Part shown: positions 7,141 through 13,254 of the stretch, one piece after another
How the letters are laid out: each line of letters begins with the position of its first letter
Position numbering within the stretch: position 1 is the first letter of the stretch
Assembly (NCBI GenBank): GCA_002439735.1
Contig: DJPG01000144.1
Coordinates: 6,361 to 20,309, forward strand
Length of the DNA stretch: 13,949 nucleotides
DNA from: Firmicutes bacterium UBA6418
Lineage (GTDB): Bacteria; Bacillota; Clostridia; Peptostreptococcales; Anaerovoracaceae
Direction of reading: 5' to 3'
The notes under the pieces: model-generated
Databases searched by the model: none
Seen by the model: the letters and a program-made list of their open reading frames with translations, nothing else
What the model was told of the DNA's origin: nothing
Translations under genes and position numbers: made by a program

Positions 7141-9102
7141 ATGCAGGAAATATTTCAGATCAGGAAAAATGTGTGGCATGTACAGGATGAAAAAAATGTA
7201 TTTTTTACCCTGATCATCGGAAGTCAAAAAGCGATCGTGGTGGACAGCGGATACGGCAAGGCAGACCATCGCGCTTTCGTGGAAACACATATTTCTACGC
7301 CATATGTCGTTCTGAACAGTCACGGACATCCGGATCATGTCGGAGGAAACAGTCAATATGAAACCGTATATGTGGATCAGCAAGATCTGGCGCTGGCGCA
7401 AAAGAACGGGTCAAAGGATAACCTGCATCCGCGCCTCTGCCTTCTGCCGCCGAACACGGCCTTTGACCTGGGAGACCTGCATGTCAAAACCATCCCACTC
7501 CCCGGGCACACCAAGGGAACGGTTGGATTCCTGGTGGAGGAGCATCGTCTTCTGATCGCCGGAGACGCGTTTAATCCGGACATGTGGATGTTCGCGGAAA
7601 ACCATGACACCTTGGATACCCTGGAGCAGACCTTGCGAAAGGCGTTGCTGCTGCCTTTTGATACCTATCTCGGTTCGCACTCCTTGACGGAGATTCCGCA
7701 ACCTTTTCTAAAAGAGGCATTGGCGAATGTCAGAGAAAAAAAGATTGATTGGCTTTCCGCGCAGCGCCTTTTAGGAAAAGATACCTATGCCATCACGCAC
7801 CAAGGCGTATACGGGAATTCTGTCATTCACATAGAAAAAGACGAGGCCCTTCGGATACAAAGGCTGCAAGAGCAGGGCTTTCAGACCTGCCTGGTGCATG
7901 GGGCAGAGGAAGTGAACTTTGGGGAGGGTGCAACCTTGCCTCCGATCGTTCAGTCCAGCGCGTTCGCGCACGAAACGGCAGAGGAAACCGAAGCGATTTT
8001 CGCGAAAAAACAAAGCGGGTATAATTACAGTCGTATCGGAAACCCTACCATCCGGGCTTTTGAGGAACGCATGACAGCACTGGAACATGGAGCTGCGTCG
8101 GTGGCCTTTGCATCCGGCATGGCGGCGATCACGGCAACCCTGCTGAATATTTTATCCGCAGGCGATGATTTTGTCTCGACGGCCGGACTGTACGGCGGCA
8201 CGGTCGAACTCTTTAAGGGATTGAAACGGTTTGGGATCCGGGTACATTACGTACCGGTAAATGACCTGCAGGCTCTGGCAAAAAGCATCACGCCGAGGGT
8301 GAAACTGATCTATGCGGAGACCATCAGCAATCCGGGACTGAACGTGGCAGACGTTCGAAGGATGGCGGAAATCGCGCATGCGCATGGGATCCCGCTGATA
8401 CTGGACAATACGATGGCGACGCCATGCTTGCTGCAGCCGATCGCATGGGGCGCGGACATTGTCATCCATTCTTCTTCTAAATACATCAACGGCAGCGGCG
8501 CGGGCGTCAGCGGGGTCGTGACGGACAGCGGAAGGTTTGTATGGGATCCTGAGCGGTTTGCTTCTATGGAACCACTCTGCAACCAGATACTTCCGGCTCC
8601 GCCGTTTGCGGCAAGGCTGCGTGCGGATATGCTGTGCAATCACGGTGCGTGTCTGTCACCGCAGAACGCGTTTCTCAATCTGCTTGGGCTGGAGACCATG
8701 GGACTGCGCATGGAAAAGGCATGCGCAAACGCCTTGGCGCTCGCACGCTACTTCAGAACCGTTCCGGATGTGCAGGTGAACTATCCGGGACTGGAGGAAA
8801 GCCCGGATCATCTGGTTGCTTCAAGCATGCTAAAGGGCGGATTCGGTGCGATCCTGACGGTTCGGTTCGGTACAAAAAAGCGTGCGTTTCAGGTCATGGA
8901 CCGGCTGACGATTCCGAAGATCGTTTCAAACATCGGCGACAATCGGACCCTGGTGATCCATCCGGCTTCTACCATGGCGCTGCACTCGACCGACCAAGAA
9001 AGGGAAGCCGCAGGCGTTTACGAAGATCTTGTCCGGATCAGCGTGGGGATTGAAGACAGCGCGGATCTCATCCGTGACTTTGACGCGGCGTTGCAGGGAT
9101 AA
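7141..9102 (+). CDS. Fusion protein: MBL-fold metallo-hydrolase + MetY-like PLP sulfhydrylase
   Basis: A 653-residue two-domain protein in one uninterrupted frame. Residues 1 to about 215 are a metallo-beta-lactamase-fold hydrolase with all seven expected metal ligands: H61, H63, D65, H66 (HGHPDH), H123 (PGHTKG), D142 (AGDAF) and H180 (GSH). Residues about 245-653 are a full-length Cys/Met-metabolism PLP enzyme: YSRIGNPT (296-303), SGMAAI (325-330), LYGGT (350-354), cofactor Asp D422 in LDNTMATP, PLP lysine K447 in SSSKY, and IGDNRTLVIHPAST (598-611). LYGGT has Gly where methionine gamma-lyase has its active-site Cys; this and the IGD...HPAST block point to O-acetylhomoserine sulfhydrylase (homocysteine synthase) rather than a lyase. 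A good ribosome binding site (AAAGGAGG, 9 nt upstream) supports the ATG, and the gene ends the transporter operon. Role of the MBL half is unknown; it might release sulfide or a thiol for the second half. Domain calls are secure, the exact reactions are not. Confidence 0.9.
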   Translation: MQEIFQIRKNVWHVQDEKNVFFTLIIGSQKAIVVDSGYGKADHRAFVETHISTPYVVLNSHGHPDHVGGNSQYETVYVDQQDLALAQKNGSKDNLHPRLCLLPPNTAFDLGDLHVKTIPLPGHTKGTVGFLVEEHRLLIAGDAFNPDMWMFAENHDTLDTLEQTLRKALLLPFDTYLGSHSLTEIPQPFLKEALANVREKKIDWLSAQRLLGKDTYAITHQGVYGNSVIHIEKDEALRIQRLQEQGFQTCLVHGAEEVNFGEGATLPPIVQSSAFAHETAEETEAIFAKKQSGYNYSRIGNPTIRAFEERMTALEHGAASVAFASGMAAITATLLNILSAGDDFVSTAGLYGGTVELFKGLKRFGIRVHYVPVNDLQALAKSITPRVKLIYAETISNPGLNVADVRRMAEIAHAHGIPLILDNTMATPCLLQPIAWGADIVIHSSSKYINGSGAGVSGVVTDSGRFVWDPERFASMEPLCNQILPAPPFAARLRADMLCNHGACLSPQNAFLNLLGLETMGLRMEKACANALALARYFRTVPDVQVNYPGLEESPDHLVASSMLKGGFGAILTVRFGTKKRAFQVMDRLTIPKIVSNIGDNRTLVIHPASTMALHSTDQEREAAGVYEDLVRISVGIEDSADLIRDFDAALQG

Positions 9103-9149
9103 AACGCTCGCCCGGATTGCAAGGCACAAGGCATGCGTAGAGAATTGAT

Positions 9150-9178
9150 TTGACGAACGCACAAAAGCGATGTATAAT
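9150..9178 (+). promoter_or_regulatory. Near-consensus sigma-A promoter of yerC
   Basis: TTGACG (9150-9155), a 17-bp spacer, and a perfect TATAAT (9173-9178). This is the best promoter in the window. It predicts a start near 9185 and likely drives yerC and, by read-through, the genes to tcdA. Confidence 0.85.
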
Positions 9179-9180
9179 AC

Positions 9181-9192
9181 TCCTATATAGGA
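9181..9192. promoter_or_regulatory. 12-bp perfect palindrome over the yerC start site (possible operator)
   Basis: TCCTATATAGGA reads the same on both strands and begins 2 bp after the -10 box, so it covers the predicted transcription start. A repressor dimer here would block initiation. The downstream gene encodes a TrpR-related DNA-binding protein, so autoregulation is a reasonable guess. It does not resemble the E. coli trp operator. Confidence 0.45.
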
Positions 9193-9231
9193 AAGCTTTG
9201 TCAAGCGACAGATACAGAAAAGGAGAGAAAC

Positions 9232-9537
9232 ATGGCTTACGAATCGAAGTTTAAAAAAGATGATATCGATGAATTGTTTGAAGCAGTGCTGACACTGCAG
9301 GACCTTGAGGACTGCTACCGTTTCTTCGAAGATATCTGTACAATCAATGAAATCCACGCGATCGCGCAGCGCTTGCAGGTCGCGAAGCTGCTTTCCGAAA
9401 AAAAGACATACAGTGAAATTGAAGCGATCACCAACGCTTCCACGGCAACGATCAGCCGGATCAATAAGTGCCTGGTATACGGAGCAGAGGGATATCAGAG
9501 AGTTTTAGAGCGTCTCAAAGAAAAAGAAGAAAAATAG
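9232..9537 (+). CDS. yerC: YerC/YecD-family TrpR-related DNA-binding protein
   Basis: A 101-residue all-helical protein with an acidic N-terminal half (residues 8-40, including ELFEAVLTLQDLEDCYRFFE) and a TrpR-like helix-turn-helix in the second half: IAQRLQVAKLLSEKKTYSEI (about 43-62) followed by the recognition helix region ITNASTATISRINKCL (about 65-80). Length and sequence fit the YerC/YecD family of Bacillota, whose ligand and targets are poorly defined. The start is supported by AAAGGAGAG about 7 nt upstream and by the near-consensus promoter. A palindrome over the start site suggests it may regulate itself. A terminator-like hairpin follows within 15 nt of the stop, so yerC is probably transcribed more than the genes after it. 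Confidence 0.9.
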   Translation: MAYESKFKKDDIDELFEAVLTLQDLEDCYRFFEDICTINEIHAIAQRLQVAKLLSEKKTYSEIEAITNASTATISRINKCLVYGAEGYQRVLERLKEKEEK

Positions 9538-9551
9538 CAATGCAGTACAAC

Positions 9552-9578
9552 GAGAGACGCCGTGAGGTGTCTCTTTTC
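9552..9578 (+). terminator. Terminator-like hairpin between yerC and the PPTase gene
   Basis: AGAGACGCC (9553-9561) pairs with GGTGTCTCT (9566-9574) around a GTGA tetraloop, with one G-U pair, followed by TTT and a C. The T-run is short, so termination may be partial. No separate promoter is visible before the next gene, which suggests read-through. Confidence 0.6.
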
Positions 9579-9609
9579 TCGTGTAAGGTGAAACAAGGAG
9601 GGTGAAAAC

Positions 9610-10158
9610 ATGAAGTACAGTATCTATATCTATGAAGGTGATCTAAGCGTGCCGGAGCTGCGGGAAAATTTGATGGCTGACGCAGTGATGGCCTACTGTG
9701 ACACACATGACATTGGTTGCGATGCGCTCACGATTGAACGCGCGGAAAAAGGAAAGCCATATATTTACGGTACGGAGGATCCGGTATATTGCAATGTCTC
9801 GCATACCGGAAATATGTGGATTGCGATCGTAGGACCGGAAGAGTGCGGTATTGATCTGCAGCAAATCGCAGATTGCAAGTATGAGCAGATCGCGCGCCGT
9901 TACTTTTCACCGCAGGAACAGGAATACATCCGCGATTACGGGATGACGGGCTTTTTCCGGCTTTGGGTCAGAAGAGAAGCCTTCGGAAAGTTTACCGGCG
10001 AGGGCTTTTATGGCACCAAACCTCCGTTTGTGGATGCGACCGGAAGACTGATTGACCTCGTGGAAGACGGTTTTCTCAAAGATCTGCCGATCGCGGATGA
10101 CATCATCTGCACCTATTGTACCGGAAGGGAAGAAGATGATATCGAGTTCTTTGGCTGA
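9610..10158 (+). CDS. 4'-phosphopantetheinyl transferase, compact Sfp type
   Basis: A 182-residue Sfp-superfamily enzyme that moves the phosphopantetheine arm of CoA to a carrier-protein serine. Visible motifs are CNVSHTGN (61-68), GIDLQ (80-84, metal-binding D82) and the WVRREAFGK block (119-127, E123 and K127), the counterpart of the family WxxKEAxxK motif. Where many members have D-x-E the second position here is Gln84. The protein is shorter than Bacillus Sfp (about 220-230 residues), as is common in anaerobes. A strong AAGGAGG lies about 8 nt before the ATG. No peptide or polyketide synthase is in the window, so it may serve fatty-acid acyl carrier protein or a remote cluster. Downstream genes recX and tcdA follow closely. 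Confidence 0.88.
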   Translation: MKYSIYIYEGDLSVPELRENLMADAVMAYCDTHDIGCDALTIERAEKGKPYIYGTEDPVYCNVSHTGNMWIAIVGPEECGIDLQQIADCKYEQIARRYFSPQEQEYIRDYGMTGFFRLWVRREAFGKFTGEGFYGTKPPFVDATGRLIDLVEDGFLKDLPIADDIICTYCTGREEDDIEFFG

Positions 10159-10177
10159 TTGCGGAAAGACGAGGGAC

Positions 10178-10753
10178 ATGGAGAACGATGCTAGGAAAGC
10201 GATAGCGGGCCGCCCAAAAAGCGGGACGAGATCCGCGGCAGAAGCGGCGATGCGAAAACTATCCGCGCATATGCGGACGGAACAGGAGATCCGGGATTTT
10301 CTGCGCGACGCGACGTATCCGGCAGAGGAGATTGAAGCGGCGATCGCGGAGCTGAAAGACTATGCATATCTGGATGACGAGCGCTATTGTCGGGAATACT
10401 TTCTCTATGCGAAAGCTCGGGGAAAGGCCGATGCGCGGATCGTGCGGGAACTTGCGCAGAAAGGGATCTCCGCAGAAACCGCGCGAAATGTGATCGAGGA
10501 TCTGCGCGCGGAAGCGGCAGGGGATGACGACGTGGCTGCGGATGACCGCACTGCGGCGCTTGCAGTTGGACGCAAAATGCTGCGAAATCAGTGGGACGAC
10601 AGCAAACCGGTTGACGATCGATTTTTGGCGCGTGTCGGACGCAGACTGGCAGGACTTGGATACGACAGCGGCACGATTTATGATATTTTAGGAAAGTTGA
10701 GGCAAGATGAGAGAGACAGAAGAGAAACAGCAGACGAATCAGCCTATGAATGA
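10178..10753 (+). CDS. recX: Regulatory protein RecX
   Basis: A 191-residue RecX-family protein made of repeated three-helix units: about 17-50 (AAMRKLSAHMRTEQEIRDFL...), about 55-110 (AIAELKDYAYLDDERYCREY with LKDYAYLDD as the family hallmark, then GKADARIVRELAQKGIS), and a C-terminal unit ending in YDSGTIYDILGKL. RecX binds RecA filaments and limits or modulates recombination. Start choice is uncertain: 10178 has GGAAAG 9 nt upstream, while an in-frame ATG at 10136, with GGAAGGGA 5 nt upstream, would add 14 residues and overlap the PPTase gene by 23 nt. Both keep the full domain. The 3' end overlaps tcdA by 47 nt in a different frame, which implies translational coupling. recA is not in the window. 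Confidence 0.88.
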   Translation: MENDARKAIAGRPKSGTRSAAEAAMRKLSAHMRTEQEIRDFLRDATYPAEEIEAAIAELKDYAYLDDERYCREYFLYAKARGKADARIVRELAQKGISAETARNVIEDLRAEAAGDDDVAADDRTAALAVGRKMLRNQWDDSKPVDDRFLARVGRRLAGLGYDSGTIYDILGKLRQDERDRRETADESAYE

Positions 10754-11444
10754 ACCGGAAGCGGCAGATCAGTTCCAGCGTACCAGAAGATTGATCGGGC
10801 AAGCAGCCCTGCAGCGTCTGCATGGCGCGAAAGTGTTGGTGTTCGGTGTCGGCGGTGTCGGCGGCTATGTCTGCGAAGCGCTGGTGCGGGCCGGCGTCGG
10901 ACAGATCGATATTGTGGATAAAGATGTGGTGGACATCACCAACCTCAACCGGCAGATCATTGCGACGCATGACACGGTCGGACAGCCGAAGGTGGAGGTC
11001 TGCGCGGCGCGCATGCGATCGATCAACCCACAGGTCAAGGTCAAACCGATGCAGTGCTTTTATCTACCCGAAAGAGCTGCGCAATTCAGCTTTGGAGACT
11101 ATGATTATATCGTGGACGCGATCGACAATGTGACGGCGAAGATCGATCTGATCTGTCGAGCCAAAGAAGCCGGCGTGCCGATCCTTTCGTCCATGGGAAC
11201 CGGGAACAAACTCGATCCGGGTCTGTTCAAAATCACGGATATCGAGAAAACAAAGGTCTGCCCGCTGGCAAAGGTCGTTCGCAAGGAGCTCAAAAAACGT
11301 GGCGTGCGCGGCGTGCAGGTGCTCTATTCGGAAGAAGAGCCGGTCAAGACGGGTATGCGAACGCCTGCAAGCATCAGCTTTGTGCCGTCGGCGGCAGGAC
11401 TGATGATCGCAGGCGAAGTGGTCAGATATTTTTTAGACCGGTAA
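10707..11444 (+). CDS. tcdA: tRNA threonylcarbamoyladenosine dehydratase TcdA (ThiF/E1-like)
   Basis: A 245-residue E1-like protein. The nucleotide-binding loop is FGVGGVGGY (46-54), followed by IVDKDVVDITNLNRQ (69-83), with the adenylation-site arginine R82 in the NLNRQ motif. DYIVDAIDN, GTGNKLDP and CPLAKVVRKELKKRGV complete the TcdA (formerly CsdL/YgdL) pattern. The enzyme uses ATP to cyclise t6A37 of ANN-decoding tRNAs to ct6A. Family members normally begin close to the FxRT motif, so the first 20 residues here are a poorly conserved extension; ATG 10746 is an alternative start, but TTGAGG 4 nt before 10707 favours the longer form. It overlaps recX at its 5' end and the convergent LOG gene at its 3' end. 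Confidence 0.93.
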   Translation: MRETEEKQQTNQPMNEPEAADQFQRTRRLIGQAALQRLHGAKVLVFGVGGVGGYVCEALVRAGVGQIDIVDKDVVDITNLNRQIIATHDTVGQPKVEVCAARMRSINPQVKVKPMQCFYLPERAAQFSFGDYDYIVDAIDNVTAKIDLICRAKEAGVPILSSMGTGNKLDPGLFKITDIEKTKVCPLAKVVRKELKKRGVRGVQVLYSEEEPVKTGMRTPASISFVPSAAGLMIAGEVVRYFLDR

Positions 11445-11997
11445 GATCAGGGGGCTCTGCGAGCTCCTTTTGTATTGCGGACAGCAGGTCGTCCGCGTTG
11501 TCAAATGCGGCATACAGCCTGCGGCATTCGGCTTTCATGAAACCCTGCGCGATGGTCTCGTCCAGAAGCCGGAGCAGGGGATCGTAGTAGCCGTTCAGGT
11601 TAAAAAGCAGGATCGGTTTGTTGATGCGGCCGAGCTGCTTGAGGGTGAGAATCTCGAAGAATTCTTCAAAGGTGCCGATGCCGCCGGGCAGAACGATGAA
11701 CGCGTCCGCGTGGTTCTCCATCAGTTGCTTGCGCTCGCGCATGGTTTCCGGATAGAGAAATTCACTGCAGTTTTTCTGCAGGATGCCGGGTTTGTCAAAG
11801 AATCTCGGGGCGATCCCCAGGCTGTAGCCGCCCTCGGCGATGACGCCGCGCACTGCTGCGCCCATCAGGCCCTGCGCGCCGCCGCCGAAGACTAAGCCGA
11901 AGCCTTTTTGAACCATGGCGCGGCCGAGCGCTTCAACCGGCGCGAAATAACTTGGATCGATATCGGGACTGCTTGCTCCGTAAATGCAAATATTCAT
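11422..11997 (-). CDS. LOG-family (TIGR00730) phosphoribohydrolase
   Basis: A 191-residue Rossmann-fold protein of the LONELY GUY family: ICIYGASSP at residues 3-11, FGGGAQGLMGA (37-47), METR-like loop MRERK with R89, and the signature PGGIGTFEE (104-112) with E112. The R89-E112 spacing matches the catalytic Arg/Glu pair of plant LOG. Members cleave nucleoside 5'-monophosphates, such as cytokinin ribotides, to base plus ribose-5-phosphate; in bacteria the natural role is often unclear. ATG at 11995-11997 is chosen because AGGAAAGGA precedes it; a longer frame reaching 12060 would add a poorly conserved N-terminus. It is the only - strand gene, converging on tcdA with a 23-nt overlap. Confidence 0.92.
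   Translation of the reverse strand: MNICIYGASSPDIDPSYFAPVEALGRAMVQKGFGLVFGGGAQGLMGAAVRGVIAEGGYSLGIAPRFFDKPGILQKNCSEFLYPETMRERKQLMENHADAFIVLPGGIGTFEEFFEILTLKQLGRINKPILLFNLNGYYDPLLRLLDETIAQGFMKAECRRLYAAFDNADDLLSAIQKELAEPPDLTGLKNI
11451..11471 (+). terminator. Intrinsic terminator of the yerC-tcdA unit, inside the LOG gene
   Basis: GGGGCTC (11451-11457) and GAGCTCC (11461-11467) pair over 7 bp with one G-U pair around TGC, followed by TTTT. It begins 6 nt after the tcdA stop. On the other strand the same bases encode part of the LOG protein's C-terminus (KELAEP). Confidence 0.65.
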
Positions 11998-12031
11998 GAA
12001 TCTAAAATCCTTTCCTGAAGCTGATAGAAAA

Positions 12032-12060
12032 ATTATAGCGGACACTGCGAAAAAGCGCAA
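12032..12060 (-). promoter_or_regulatory. Probable promoter of the LOG gene
   Basis: On the - strand a perfect TATAAT (12037-12032) stands 17 bp from TTGCGC (12060-12055), which matches only 3/6 of the -35 consensus. It lies in the 66-bp divergent gap and predicts a start about 25-30 nt before the LOG ATG. Confidence 0.5.
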
Positions 12061-12063
12061 GGG

Positions 12064-13038
12064 ATGAAAGAAAATATGCGAAAGAGAAAAACGAAAAAGA
12101 GAAAGACAAAAGCAAAAATAAAGCGGACGTTCCTTGCCGCAGCCGCCGTGCTGCTGGTCGTTTTTGTGCTGTCACCGTTTTCAAAGTATCTGGTGAGTCT
12201 TGGCGTGATGTCTGTCTACAGCGGCCTGCATGAACGCGACAGTATCATGCAGGAGAAGGGCATCGAGCTTTCGATCCCGGGCGGCGCGCAGACGGCGGAA
12301 ACGGACTGGTATCCGTTTGTAATGACGTTCAATCCTTCTGCCGAAAGCTTCTGTCGGTTTACCGGCGAAACGGATCGCAGATTGACGATCCTGTATAACT
12401 TTCCGGCCTTTGATCTCCGTTGGGGCAAGGGTTGCAGCCGTTTGTATGACGTGAGATCGCCTTACTACAATGCGTTCTACGGGGCTTATCTGGTGACGGA
12501 GGGCGATGCCACGAAATCCGAGCCCGGCATGAAATCCGAGCCCGGCTCGAAAGCCGATTTTCGCACGGCGGACAGCGGTCGACCGCCGTTCGGCTTCCAT
12601 GCGGACGGCAGCTTGGATCTTGCCAAGACCGGTCTGGTACCACAGTATGATTTTGAAAAGCTGGTCCTGGGCGATTTTGGGATCGCGCCACGCGATATGC
12701 AGTTCGATTGGTCCGTGCGGAGCGTGCGGAAGATAGTCGAGTTTTTAGGATATGAGGGCTGGACCTGTGTGGACGCCGACCTGACAGTCAGCGGCGCTTT
12801 TCACCGCGCGCACGGCTTCCGACAGTCCTATCTGCAATACGGAACGCCAAAATACGATGCGTATTCCGATGATCCGTTCACCCCGGTCAGCATGCGCGGC
12901 AGAGTCTACGCGCGCTATTTCCCGCAGTGGAACAGCAGCATCTTCTTTTATGTCATGGCGCCGTCACAGGACGTTATTGACCGCTGCGACCGCGAGATCC
13001 TGCAAAAAAGCAAGCTGCAGTCAATCGCCTTACCATGA
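12064..13038 (+). CDS. Unrecognised membrane-anchored protein with short tandem repeat
   Basis: A 324-residue protein I do not recognise. Residues 1-21 are extremely basic (about half Lys/Arg), followed by one hydrophobic segment at about 22-40; the positive-inside rule puts the rest outside the cell. The remaining ~280 residues look globular and are rich in aromatic residues (WYPF, YNFPAFDLRWG, YYNAFYGAYLV, YARYFPQW). A 6-residue tandem repeat KSEPGM-KSEPGS sits at 151-162 in a low-complexity linker (about 149-175), splitting the exported part in two. Only two Cys remain before the linker (C105? region and GKGCSR) and two after, so disulphides are possible but unproven. ATG 12064 or ATG 12076 could be the start; neither has a clear ribosome binding site. 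It stands alone, divergent from the LOG gene, with no visible promoter of its own. Confidence 0.7.
   Translation: MKENMRKRKTKKRKTKAKIKRTFLAAAAVLLVVFVLSPFSKYLVSLGVMSVYSGLHERDSIMQEKGIELSIPGGAQTAETDWYPFVMTFNPSAESFCRFTGETDRRLTILYNFPAFDLRWGKGCSRLYDVRSPYYNAFYGAYLVTEGDATKSEPGMKSEPGSKADFRTADSGRPPFGFHADGSLDLAKTGLVPQYDFEKLVLGDFGIAPRDMQFDWSVRSVRKIVEFLGYEGWTCVDADLTVSGAFHRAHGFRQSYLQYGTPKYDAYSDDPFTPVSMRGRVYARYFPQWNSSIFFYVMAPSQDVIDRCDREILQKSKLQSIALP
12514..12549 (+). repeat. 18-bp in-frame tandem repeat, two copies
   Basis: AAATCCGAGCCCGGCATG (12514-12531) and AAATCCGAGCCCGGCTCG (12532-12549) share their first 16 bases. They encode KSEPGM and KSEPGS within the membrane-anchored protein. A degraded third copy may begin at 12550 (AAAGCCGAT, KAD). 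Confidence 0.85.
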
Positions 13039-13254
13039 CTTTTTTGCGGAAGCTGATTCAAAGGGGAACTCGAATGAATGTGTGTATAAGTAGAAAAGGG
13101 TAAGGTACGAAAAACGACCAAAATCTTACAAGATTTAACCAAAAAACGACAGGATTTCGGAAAGTATCTTGTCAAATCCAAGATTCTCTGCTAGCCTTGA
13201 ATCCTACAGGAGGGACTGCCCGCAGATAAAACGCGAGGAAAGGATGTTGAGACT
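13039..13254. other. Non-coding gap before the Rpn-family gene
   Basis: No gene is seen in these 216 bp. They hold a direct repeat AAAAACGAC at 13110-13118 and 13142-13150 (32 bp apart, about three helical turns), an inverted repeat AAATCTT-AC-AAGATTT at 13121-13136, and a smaller one ATCTT...AAGAT at 13166-13184. A weak promoter candidate TTGTCA (13169-13174), 17 bp, TAGCCT (13192-13197) could serve the next gene. An isolated AGGAGG at 13208-13213 has no start codon at a useful distance. Confidence 0.45.

Noticed and set aside
7141..7790. Treating the MBL half and PLP half as two separate genes
   Set aside because: No stop or frame change lies between them, and no ribosome binding site with ATG precedes the PLP domain start near residue 245.
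12181..12691. Several - strand open frames opposite the membrane-anchored protein
   Set aside because: They overlap each other and the + strand gene, are Arg/His-rich shadow translations, and none has a plausible ribosome binding site or motif.
13002..13047. GCAAAAAAG / CTTTTTTGC as a terminator after the orphan membrane protein
   Set aside because: The arms pair over 9 bp but are almost all A-T and are separated by a 28-nt loop, so stability is doubtful.
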